A DNA stretch of 52,501 nucleotides from Akkermansiaceae bacterium. GTDB taxonomy: Bacteria; Verrucomicrobiota; Verrucomicrobiia; Verrucomicrobiales; Akkermansiaceae. This document shows positions 44,027-52,501 of this stretch, piece by piece. Made by a program: the position numbers and the translations under genes. The stretch is from the NCBI GenBank assembly GCA_024233135.1, contig JACKPZ010000024.1, forward strand, positions 1 to 52,501. Reading direction: 5' to 3'. Each line of letters opens with the position of its first letter. Position 1 is the stretch's first letter. The notes under the pieces are model-generated. The model made no database searches, was not told the DNA's origin, and saw only the letters and a program-made list of their open reading frames with translations.

Positions 44027-47000
44027 ATGATAAAACCCCGGATCGCGATTGGATTGGTGGCCTTGTGGTCGGTGGCCGCGGCTCAGGACATGCCCGGGAA
44101 GGCGGAGCGATACCGGACGATGCTGATGAAGAAGCCGGAGAACGGCGTGCTTTTCGGCCGCATGCTCGACGCATGGCTGGAGGAGCGCGATCTCGCCGGG
44201 CTCAAGACCGAGTTGGAGCGCCGCGCCGAGGAGGGAAACGCGGCGGATTGGCGGGTGCTGGCGGCGTTTCACGAACATGCGGGCAACGAGGACGAGGCGC
44301 TCAAGGCGCTCGACAAAGCGGTGGGCCTCGCGCCGGACGACGCCGCGGCGAGGCTCGCCCGCGGCAAGGCGATGGGGGCGGCGCTGCGTTTCGACGACGC
44401 GCTGGCCGATCTCGAAGCGGCGGCGAAAGATCCGAAGCTGGCGCTCGAGGCGGGAACCCTGCGCGGCAAGCTGCTCGCGCGCGCCGGCCGGCCGGCGGAG
44501 GCGGTGAAGGCATGGCAGGAACTCATCGCCGCGCATCCGGAGGACGAGGGACTGAAGGAGGATCTGATCGAGTTGGAGATCGGCGAGGGGATGCTGGACG
44601 AGGCGGTGGAAGCCGCCCGCGCGCTGGCGGAGGGAACGGCGGATCCCTATCAGAAGGCGCTGCGGCGATTGCGCGTCGCCGAGATCCTCGCCCAGGCGGG
44701 CAGGAAGGAGGACGCGCTGAAGGAATACCGGGAGGTGTTCGCCGTTTCCGCGGAGTCTTCGTGGCTCGAACGCGAGGTGCTGGCCCGGACGGGCGATTTG
44801 TTCACCCGCGAGGATGACATCACGGGGCTGGGGGATTTCCTGAAGGAGCTTCGCGAGGCATATCCGCGGCGGGTGGCGGTGAAAAAGGAAGCCGCCAAGG
44901 CGATGCTGGCTTCGGGTGACGAGGACGAGGCAATTGCGATGTTCCGAGAGGTGCTGAAGGTGCTGCCCGGCGATATGGAGGTGCGCGAGGAATTTGTCGC
45001 GCTGCTGGAAGGTGCGAGCCGTGCGAAGGATGCCGCGGCGGAACTGGAGGCCATGATCACCGCGGGTGCGGACGACGGCTCGCGTTGGGAGCGGCTCGCG
45101 GGTTTGAAGAAGCTCGCCGGCGACGCCGATGGCGCGAAACAAGCGCAGGACAAGGCGCTCTCTCTGCTCGCCGCCGACGAGCAGGGCATGGTCGCCAAGG
45201 CACGCTTGCTCGAGCGCTTCGAACGCATTGAAGAGGCGGAGAAATCCCTGCGCGAGGCGGTGGCCGCCCACGGCAGCGGCGGTGAGGCGGGCGAGGCGCT
45301 CGCAGGGTTCCTCGTTTCCCATGAGAAAACCGACGAGGCGCTCGAGCTGTGGAAAGAGATGGCCTCCAAGGCGGACCGCGAAGGCTTGCTGCGGATCGTC
45401 CGCTCGATGTCCGCGCACGGCAAGTCGCCCGATGCGTTCGCGATGCTCAAGCCGCGGATGGAGGAATTCGGCGGCGACCCGCTGGTGCTTTCCGCGTTCT
45501 GCCAGGCGGCGTTGTTGAGTGACGATGCCGGCACCGCGGTGCCCCATGCGATCCGTCTGCTTCGCCTCGCCGAGACGCCGACGGATTTCGAAACCGCGAT
45601 GCGCTTGGCGACCGGCCTGATTTCGCGCGGCGACGACGCCCGCAAGTGGATCGACGAACTTTCCGCGTTGGCGGAACCGTCCATCCAGGAGCGGTGTTTG
45701 CTTGCCGAGATCCACGAATCATTGGGCGACAGCATCGCCGCCGAGAAGCTGCTCAAGGACGCGATGGCAGGCGATGCCGCGCTCATCGCCGCCGCCCAGA
45801 GGGTGCGGTTGTTGGAAATGCGGGGGGCTTTCGAGCCGGCGGTGGACGCCCAGCGAGAGTTGATGGATCTTCCGGGCGGGAGGAAACCCGCGCAGGCGAA
45901 ACGCCTCGTCGAGTTGATCGAAAAAACCGGCGATTTCGAGAGCGCGCTCGAAGAGACCGCCGCCTGGCTCAAGCTCGCCCCCGGCGACAAACTGGCGTGG
46001 GCGAAACGCGCCGACTTGTTTCTCGATGACGCGCGGCCCGAGGAGGCGGTGGCCGAGCTGCGGCGCGCGGTCGCGAAATTCGGCAGCGATGAGGACCTCC
46101 GGGCCAAGCTGGCTTCCGCCCAGGTGGAGGCCGGCCTGACCGAGGAAGCGTGGCGGAGTTTTTTCGCGATGTATGACGAAGGCGAGTCCGCCGGAGGCAA
46201 ACTCAAGTGGGTGCGCGAGCTCGCCCGCCTCGCAGCCACCGAGGGCCGCGAGGACGAGCTTGTGAAAGAGTTCCGCCGCCGGGCGCGGGAAAACACCACT
46301 TCCGTCCTCTCCCTGCTCGCCTTGGCCGAGATCTACTCCGAGTGGACCATGGGCGATGAGGAACTCGAATGCCTGTCCGATGCGTCGCGCCGTCGTCCGG
46401 ACGATGCGAAGCTCAAGTTCCGCATCGCGGACCTGCACGAGGAAGTCGGCAACATCGAGTCCGCTTCGGGCTTGCTCCGCTCGCTCGCCGGCGGTCCGGA
46501 AGCCCGCGAGGCGCGCCGCCGCCTGGCCGGATTGTGGATCCGCGGCGGGGAAACCGAGCGCGGCCTGCGGGAGCTGGTTTCCATCGAGGAGGGCGGCGAC
46601 CCGCGCAACACGGAGAAAGTCGCAGCATCGCTCATCCAGGCGAAGGAATGGGACATGGCCGCGGATCTTCTAACACGTGAGACCAAGGCCCACCCGGCTG
46701 ACTGGCGACTCGCCTATCTGCGGGGCGTGTGCCTCGTCGAGAACGAGCGCAAGGACGAGGCGGTGCAGGTTTTTGCCGCGTTGTTGGAGGCGGAGGGCGA
46801 GATCGACGGGCTCGCTCCGTTGATGAACAACAACTACTACAACTACCATCCATCCATGCGGCGCCGTGTGGAGAAACCCGAGGTCTCGCGTGACGCGGTG
46901 CCGATGATGGAACATTACCGCCAGCGCGCGACGGCACACCGCAATACGAACAATTACTGGGGCGGACAGGCACCCGGGATGGTCCAGCTGCCCGGCACGC

Positions 47001-50000
47001 CCGACGAAGCGCGGCGCATCGGGCTCGCCCAGCTCGTCGAACTCGGCGGCTCCGACGACGAACTCCGTGCACGAATCGAACCGCTGCTCGTTTCCAGCCA
47101 CTTCGACGACATGGATGTCCTCCGCGCCGGCGTGTTTCACAAGCGGACGGAAGTCGAAGATCTCATTCTATCGGACAACGCGACGCCCGAGCTTCTGCGG
47201 TGGTGGATCCGCACCGGAGGCATGCACCAATCGCGCGCCAAAGCGGACAAGATCGTTCCGAAGGCCCTCGAACTTCTCAAGGACGAGGATCCGGAACTGA
47301 TGCTCTCGTTCCTCTCGTGGACGCCGCGGGGCGGTCTCGGCGCCGCTGCTCCGGAGGTCGCGCCGCTGGTGATGGAAATGTATGGGAAACTCGACGACAA
47401 GAAGCGCTCCGGCTTCCTCCACGTCGTCCAGACCGTCATGCTCGATAATCCGGAGCTGCCCGCGGACATCCGCAAGCAGGCGGAAACGATCTATCTCGAT
47501 GAACTCAAGAAACTGTCCGACAAGCCGCAGTATGCATGGAGCGTCAACGCGATGGTCGGGAAACTCCTGAGCACGGACCGGGTTGACGAGGCCTTCGAAT
47601 GGCTCAACCGGCTGGAGGATGAACTCGAAAAGATGCCGGATTCGGGCAATCGGTTTGGCAACCGTTTCTCTCCATACTACGGGTCGCATGGCAATCAGAC
47701 GGAGTCGCCCAATTTCGAACAGCGCCTTCAGCAGGCCGATTCAACGGCGTGGGAGTGGGTCGGATCCCGTCAGAACACCCGCAGCGGGGCGAATCAGGCA
47801 CAGCTCAAACTGCTGGAGATCCTCGGTGAGAATTCGGGTTACGGAATCCCTGAGGAAAGCGGGATCGATGTGAAGAAAGCCGCGGAGTCCGCCGGGAAAC
47901 TCACCAACCGCGTGCAGCGCATCTGCTTCTTCCACGCGGCGGAGCGGGAGGACGATGTGAAACGCGAAATCGAGGCGATCGAGAAAGACCCGGAGGCATC
48001 CGCCCGCGACCTCTACATCGCCGCGGGATGGTGGAGCGAGAAAGAGCCGGCGCGTGCCTATCAGATCACCCGGCGGGCGATGAAGGCTCCGAAGGCGTCC
48101 GAGATCCGCGATCCACTCGATACCGATCTGATGGAACTGGGACTCCGGCTCAGCGGGGAGGAAAACATTGATCTCGAGCCGGCCCGCCGCGCCGCGCTCC
48201 GCAAGCGATCCTCGTTTTCCGCGAACCCCGAAATGAAAGGGCAGCTCGCCGCGAAACTCACGAAACTCGGCATGGCCGACGAAGCCGCGCGCCTGCTCAA
48301 GGCTCCGGCCGCCGCGTCGATCGCGATGCGCCGCTACCAGGGACGCCGCCCGTCCTTCGGATCGTCCAACGACATCCATGCGAAAGTCTCCGGAATGATG
48401 CGCGACAAACGCCCCGATGCGGCCGCCCGCCAACTCTTCGTCGAGTTGAGAAACGCGTCGCGCTCGCAGAACGCGGACTACCAGCGCGAGCGGGTCCTCG
48501 AACTGGCGAAATCATTCAAGCTGGAGGACAAGATCCTCGAGGTCGCGAAACCCGCCGAAGGCGCGGGCGCGGCGCGGAAACGCGAATACGCCCTGTTGCT
48601 CGTCTCCCTCGACCGCAAGGCGGACGCGCTTCCGATCCTGAGGAAGCTGGCCGAGGAAATGCCCGACGATCCGTCCGTCCGCACCGGCCTCCTCGTCGCG
48701 CTGCCCGAAGAAGAACGCACCCAGGCTCTCGAATCGCTCGCTGCCGGTGCCTTCGATGGGGAACTCGCGTCGGCGATGTTCTTCTCCGCCTTCCAAGCCG
48801 ACGACATGGACAAACGGATGGTGGCGGCTGACGCGGTCGCCCGTTTCCTCTCCGTGATGGAGCCTGGCTTCGGTGGTGATCGCAACCTCTCCTGGGTGAA
48901 CTACTCGGTCTATGGATTCGTTACCGAAAGCCATGTAGGCGACGTCCGCCTCCGTGCGCTGATGGAGGATTCCGGCGAGGAACGTGACGTTGACGAAAAA
49001 CAAAGCGCGCGCCGCATCGAGATATGCAAACGACTTTTCTCCGCGATGTTGCGACATCCCCAGACTTGCGACCAAGGCTTCATCCTGCTCCACTTGTGCC
49101 GCAAGGCGCTCGGTGCTCCGGACGAGGAAGTGGACCGCGCGGCCGCAACGGCGGTGCGTCTCGGGTTCCGCCTCGAGCCCCCGGATCAAAACAGCCCCTT
49201 GCAGCACTACCGCGGCCGGCAGTCGCTGTGGTATCATGTTCGCAACGGAGGCGCCTCGGGCAGGGGCGAACCGAAAGGCCAGATCCTGCCGGAGGAATAC
49301 ATCGCCGCCCGCGCGCAGGACGGGGTGAAGATCGATCCCTTCGACGATGAATTCATCGCGGAGCTGGAGGCGAATGGCGAGGAAAGCGCCGCGATGGTGA
49401 AACGCTGTCGCGAGATCGCCGACGCACCGGACGCCGGGGCCTTTGGAAAGTGGTTCGAGAAGGCCCGGTCCGACATGCGCACGGCCTCGCGCGACCTGAA
49501 GCTCATCTTCCTGCTCGCCCAGCGCGGTGATGGGGCGGATCTCGAGGAAGGCATCGAGAACGCCGTCGCCGAGGCGATGCTGGAAGACGGCGTGGATACG
49601 ACGCCGCTGGTGGAAATCCTCGCCAGCCAGGTGAAACGTCAGGTTTCCCCCGAAGCGAAGTTCGCGGCGCTCGAACGGATGGCCCGCCACATCCTCGGTC
49701 CCGAGGAGGCATGGCCGCTCTACGGAGAACTCGGAAACTCCTACTACGGCAGCACCTACAACCGCATCAATCGTTTCCGAAGCATGATCCAGCATCTTCA
49801 GGGTGATCCGTCGGCGGAGCTTGCCGCGCTGCGGTTTTCGTTCGCGCGGCGCGTCCCGATGGAGGGATACGGAAGCACCAACGGCATTGAGACCGCGCTG
49901 CGAAGCGCCCGGACGGAAGCAGATTTCGAGCGCATCGGCATCTTCACACTCGGCCCGGAAATGGTCGCCGAATCCAAGAACTCCACGGTGCCCGCCCAGA

Positions 50001-52501
50001 TGGTGATCCAATCGCTTCGCAACGGCGACGAGAAGAAGTCCGCCAAGGTCCTGCTGAAAATGGAAGGGGAGGGGCGTTTCTGGGCCCGCGTGATCGGTGG
50101 CATCGTGGGCGGCGATCCGGATGCCGTCCGCGCCGAACTGGCGAAAAACACGGACGCCATCGCCGGCTGGCCCGTCGGCTCGCGCGCCGAATTCGCGCGT
50201 TTCGTGGAATCCAGCGGGATCAGCCCGGAGCCCGGCACGAAGCTGGCGAAACTCTTCGCGGAAAGCCGTAAGAAAGACCTCGCGCAAATCCGCAAGGAAG
50301 CCGCGGAGTTCCTCGAGAAAGGCTCGCCCGAGGACCTCCATCCCTACTCGCCCGAGCCGGTCGCGACGATGATCTCGACGCTCGCCGAAGCGGAACCCGA
50401 TCTCGCGGTCCAGGTCTGGAGCCGCTGCCTCGAGGACTTCGAGAAACGCCAGCGAGGAGGAATGTCGTCGAACAACGGGTTTCCCACCCACATGAACGAC
50501 TATGCGACCAACGAGCTCACCGAGCGCATGTGCCGGGATGGAATGCCGGTCAAGGCATACGTCGGGTTCCTCGCCCGCTTCGCCGAAAGCGCCCAGGGAC
50601 GCATCGCCGGGATCTATGGTGGAAACAGCGAGTACTATCTCCGCCAGTTGTTCGAGAAGGAGATGACATTGCGGAAGGACGAGTTCATCAAGGCTTCGCC
50701 TTTGAAAGAGGGTGGCGACGATCTCCGCGCCTTCACGGGCATGTGCACGACCTATCTCAAGGAATTCGACGAAAAGGAACGGGCCGGGCTGACGATGGCG
50801 CTGCCAATCTATCTCCTCCAGGGCAGCGGGATTCGTTCCGGCAAGACTCCCGGGTTGGCGCTCGACTGGATTTCGAAATCGTTGCGTCCGAAGGATCCCG
50901 CTCTGGCGGATGTTCTGGAGCTGAGCATCTTCGCGACCAACTACCGGCGGGATGACAAGGAGCTCAGCGCGCGTTTCCGCAAGGCATGCTCCGCTTTCCT
51001 CGCAAGAAAGAACGTCCCCGTTCCTCTCCGCATCCGTACGATTTCCATGCTTCAGGGGAGGACGTCATCGTTTTCCGACATCTTCCGCGATCCAGCGTGC
51101 GCGGCGGCCGCGGCCGACCTGTGTCTCGAGTTCATCTCATCCGAGCGTCGCTGGGCGAGTGATTCGACGGTCGCATTCCTGCACCGGATCGCCGCCGTTT
51201 CGGAAATGCCTGCGGACAAGGCGCGGGCCCTGATGGAACGCATGGAAACTACGGTGCCCGCCACCGTCGCGGCATCGGCGGAGGCGTCCGCGCAATTGGC
51301 CTCGCTGCGGGTCGCCCTCGCACTTCGTTGCGACGATGCTTCGATCATCGCCCGCGAGGTCCGCGCCGGCGGATTGGGCCGGCGTCTCGATCTTTCCTTG
51401 CATCTCTGGCGGGCATCGCATCCGGATGAGGCGGTCCGCCTGCTCGCCCGCCCCGGCGAGTTGCACGAAGGGCTGAACCAGCTCTTCGCGAGATATGAAA
51501 GTGAAACGATCCGCTATCCGAAGTTCTCGAAGGAAATCGAATCCGCCTTGCCCGGTTGGCTCGGATCGATTGACGACGCGGAGCAACGGTATCGCATCGA
51601 GTGCCTCGTTTCGTCCCTTGCCGATGCGGAGGGTGACGATGCCCCCTCGGTCGCCCGGCCGGCCCGCTTGAAGGAACTCGCGGGACGTTTTGCAAATGAG
51701 GCGGGCAAGGCGAAGGCCGCCCGGATGGAGATTCTAACGGCGCTCACCAGCGAGCACGACGCGGCGGTCGCGCTCGAGCAGGACGTCGCCAAGGCAACCC
51801 GCGGACGAGGCATGGATGAGATCGTCATTTCCGGCATCGCCGGCCAGCGCGGAAACCGCTTGTTGGATGACAATGAAGACTGCGTTTTGCGGCTGCTCGT
51901 GAAGCGCAAGTGCATGCTCGCCCTTGCCCGCGGCGACGGCGCGCCGTTTCTCGAGGAGGTCACCGGCGTCACCAATCACATGCTGGGCGACGGTCGCTGG
52001 GTCGGACGAGACGCGCTGTCGACGCTGACGGACGAGGTCACCCCGCGGCTGGTGCGCGCCTTGGTGGAATCCGAAGCCGACGAGAAGAAGGAACTCGGCG
52101 TCGTCTCCCTCAAGATCAGCGGAGCCCTGCTGGGTCAGGAAGACAATGATTTCCACCGCGTGGCCGCCGCGCTCGCGATTGTCGCACCGGCGCTTGCCGG
52201 CGATGGCGCGGCCTACGATCCGTGGCTCGAATCGCTCGATGCGGTCACCCGGGAGCGTTATGACCGCATCCGGAAGAACTACGGCACCGCCCGCCTGATG
52301 TCCTCTCTCACGGAGAACGGACTGAAGGATGAGAAATACAACGACATCCGCCGCCGTCTTCTCGCCGGTTTCCTCGGGGATCCCATCACCTTCAAGCGCG
52401 AGGTCCCGCATCCGACCTATCTATCGGAATTGATGGACGCCGGCGGCTTCACCCGCGACGACGTCCTCGCCGCCGTGGACTTTTTGCCGGAGGATCATCC
52501 G
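44027..52501 (+). CDS. Giant exported TPR/helical-repeat protein (3' end outside window)
   Basis: One frame is open from the ATG at 44027 to the window edge: at least 2,825 codons with no stop, checked codon by codon. The N-terminus is a signal peptide (IAIGLVALWSVAAAQ). Residues about 30-930 are tandem TPR-type helix pairs (EDEALKALDKAVGLAPDD, DEDEAIAMFREVLKVLPGD). At 934-940 is NNNYYNY, after which repeats are longer and less regular (HEAT/TPR-like), with Asn/Tyr/Gly-rich inserts near 1206-1224 and 1905-1915. No catalytic motif, membrane segment or cell-wall anchor is seen. It is probably a periplasmic or surface scaffold. A terminator separates it from lpxK. I know no named family of this length; several verrucomicrobial genomes carry very long TPR proteins, but this one's role is open. 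Confidence 0.9.
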   Translation, partial: MIKPRIAIGLVALWSVAAAQDMPGKAERYRTMLMKKPENGVLFGRMLDAWLEERDLAGLKTELERRAEEGNAADWRVLAAFHEHAGNEDEALKALDKAVGLAPDDAAARLARGKAMGAALRFDDALADLEAAAKDPKLALEAGTLRGKLLARAGRPAEAVKAWQELIAAHPEDEGLKEDLIELEIGEGMLDEAVEAARALAEGTADPYQKALRRLRVAEILAQAGRKEDALKEYREVFAVSAESSWLEREVLARTGDLFTREDDITGLGDFLKELREAYPRRVAVKKEAAKAMLASGDEDEAIAMFREVLKVLPGDMEVREEFVALLEGASRAKDAAAELEAMITAGADDGSRWERLAGLKKLAGDADGAKQAQDKALSLLAADEQGMVAKARLLERFERIEEAEKSLREAVAAHGSGGEAGEALAGFLVSHEKTDEALELWKEMASKADREGLLRIVRSMSAHGKSPDAFAMLKPRMEEFGGDPLVLSAFCQAALLSDDAGTAVPHAIRLLRLAETPTDFETAMRLATGLISRGDDARKWIDELSALAEPSIQERCLLAEIHESLGDSIAAEKLLKDAMAGDAALIAAAQRVRLLEMRGAFEPAVDAQRELMDLPGGRKPAQAKRLVELIEKTGDFESALEETAAWLKLAPGDKLAWAKRADLFLDDARPEEAVAELRRAVAKFGSDEDLRAKLASAQVEAGLTEEAWRSFFAMYDEGESAGGKLKWVRELARLAATEGREDELVKEFRRRARENTTSVLSLLALAEIYSEWTMGDEELECLSDASRRRPDDAKLKFRIADLHEEVGNIESASGLLRSLAGGPEAREARRRLAGLWIRGGETERGLRELVSIEEGGDPRNTEKVAASLIQAKEWDMAADLLTRETKAHPADWRLAYLRGVCLVENERKDEAVQVFAALLEAEGEIDGLAPLMNNNYYNYHPSMRRRVEKPEVSRDAVPMMEHYRQRATAHRNTNNYWGGQAPGMVQLPGTPDEARRIGLAQLVELGGSDDELRARIEPLLVSSHFDDMDVLRAGVFHKRTEVEDLILSDNATPELLRWWIRTGGMHQSRAKADKIVPKALELLKDEDPELMLSFLSWTPRGGLGAAAPEVAPLVMEMYGKLDDKKRSGFLHVVQTVMLDNPELPADIRKQAETIYLDELKKLSDKPQYAWSVNAMVGKLLSTDRVDEAFEWLNRLEDELEKMPDSGNRFGNRFSPYYGSHGNQTESPNFEQRLQQADSTAWEWVGSRQNTRSGANQAQLKLLEILGENSGYGIPEESGIDVKKAAESAGKLTNRVQRICFFHAAEREDDVKREIEAIEKDPEASARDLYIAAGWWSEKEPARAYQITRRAMKAPKASEIRDPLDTDLMELGLRLSGEENIDLEPARRAALRKRSSFSANPEMKGQLAAKLTKLGMADEAARLLKAPAAASIAMRRYQGRRPSFGSSNDIHAKVSGMMRDKRPDAAARQLFVELRNASRSQNADYQRERVLELAKSFKLEDKILEVAKPAEGAGAARKREYALLLVSLDRKADALPILRKLAEEMPDDPSVRTGLLVALPEEERTQALESLAAGAFDGELASAMFFSAFQADDMDKRMVAADAVARFLSVMEPGFGGDRNLSWVNYSVYGFVTESHVGDVRLRALMEDSGEERDVDEKQSARRIEICKRLFSAMLRHPQTCDQGFILLHLCRKALGAPDEEVDRAAATAVRLGFRLEPPDQNSPLQHYRGRQSLWYHVRNGGASGRGEPKGQILPEEYIAARAQDGVKIDPFDDEFIAELEANGEESAAMVKRCREIADAPDAGAFGKWFEKARSDMRTASRDLKLIFLLAQRGDGADLEEGIENAVAEAMLEDGVDTTPLVEILASQVKRQVSPEAKFAALERMARHILGPEEAWPLYGELGNSYYGSTYNRINRFRSMIQHLQGDPSAELAALRFSFARRVPMEGYGSTNGIETALRSARTEADFERIGIFTLGPEMVAESKNSTVPAQMVIQSLRNGDEKKSAKVLLKMEGEGRFWARVIGGIVGGDPDAVRAELAKNTDAIAGWPVGSRAEFARFVESSGISPEPGTKLAKLFAESRKKDLAQIRKEAAEFLEKGSPEDLHPYSPEPVATMISTLAEAEPDLAVQVWSRCLEDFEKRQRGGMSSNNGFPTHMNDYATNELTERMCRDGMPVKAYVGFLARFAESAQGRIAGIYGGNSEYYLRQLFEKEMTLRKDEFIKASPLKEGGDDLRAFTGMCTTYLKEFDEKERAGLTMALPIYLLQGSGIRSGKTPGLALDWISKSLRPKDPALADVLELSIFATNYRRDDKELSARFRKACSAFLARKNVPVPLRIRTISMLQGRTSSFSDIFRDPACAAAAADLCLEFISSERRWASDSTVAFLHRIAAVSEMPADKARALMERMETTVPATVAASAEASAQLASLRVALALRCDDASIIAREVRAGGLGRRLDLSLHLWRASHPDEAVRLLARPGELHEGLNQLFARYESETIRYPKFSKEIESALPGWLGSIDDAEQRYRIECLVSSLADAEGDDAPSVARPARLKELAGRFANEAGKAKAARMEILTALTSEHDAAVALEQDVAKATRGRGMDEIVISGIAGQRGNRLLDDNEDCVLRLLVKRKCMLALARGDGAPFLEEVTGVTNHMLGDGRWVGRDALSTLTDEVTPRLVRALVESEADEKKELGVVSLKISGALLGQEDNDFHRVAAALAIVAPALAGDGAAYDPWLESLDAVTRERYDRIRKNYGTARLMSSLTENGLKDEKYNDIRRRLLAGFLGDPITFKREVPHPTYLSELMDAGGFTRDDVLAAVDFLPEDHP

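Noticed and set aside
43928..45715. 595-codon minus-strand frame over the start of the giant gene
   Set aside because: It is the mirror of a stop-free TPR frame with clear helical periodicity; its own translation is Arg/Leu/His-rich with no domain.
1..52501. tRNA, rRNA, CRISPR array or prophage
   Set aside because: I inspected all intergenic gaps; none holds a cloverleaf, rRNA-like segment, regularly spaced repeats or phage genes.

Overview
This 52.5 kb window is GC-rich and almost fully coding. It most likely comes from a Verrucomicrobiota bacterium (Luteolibacter/Haloferula-like, a guess from gene content). Support: a dense S1 sulfatase plus alpha-L-rhamnosidase operon, a GH110 beta-helix enzyme, a secreted protein ending in the verrucomicrobial 'SNLVAYAMGIDP'-type C-terminal pattern, a zinc-ribbon Ser/Thr kinase, a REP-associated HUH transposase and lipid A synthesis (lpxK). 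Few starts have a Shine-Dalgarno; several have a promoter-like TTGNNN box whose weak -10 lies only 5-10 bases before the start codon. I see no tRNA, rRNA or CRISPR.

Layout. 1-4.2 kb: the end of an unknown protein, tex (minus) and a GYF-domain membrane protein. 4.2-20.0 kb (minus): a polysaccharide-degradation locus, in transcription order sulfatase, GH78, four sulfatases, a truncated sulfatase, GH78 and a DUF5722 glycosidase-like protein, mostly joined by 4-base stop/start overlaps. Together these would desulfate and trim a sulfated rhamnose-containing glycan outside the cytoplasm. A 47-base element (palindrome TTCACCC-N4-GGGTGA, a second imperfect palindrome and a CTTTC box) occurs about 70 bases before the first sulfatase and again before the first GH78; a degenerate third copy precedes the second GH78. 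This is the best candidate for an undescribed regulatory system here. 20.0-21.5 kb: a radical SAM protein and a DUF2256/DUF3253 protein.

21.6-29.3 kb: a secreted protein, a frameshifted ligase-associated Lhr-type helicase with pdeM, kdsD (convergent), an exported unknown, pyrH and frr. 29.4-36.4 kb: a DUF2339 membrane protein, a transmembrane Ser/Thr kinase, a TPR lipoprotein and an RluA-type pseudouridine synthase. 36.4-41.6 kb (minus): a GH110 alpha-galactosidase-like protein, transaldolase, VanZ, a BrnT/BrnA-like toxin-antitoxin pair and a RAYT transposase. 41.6-43.9 kb: a D-2-hydroxyacid dehydrogenase and lpxK, ended by a clear hairpin terminator.

44.0 kb to the window end is one uninterrupted reading frame of at least 2,825 codons. 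It encodes a giant exported TPR-type helical-repeat protein that runs off the edge; I checked it codon by codon and found no stop.
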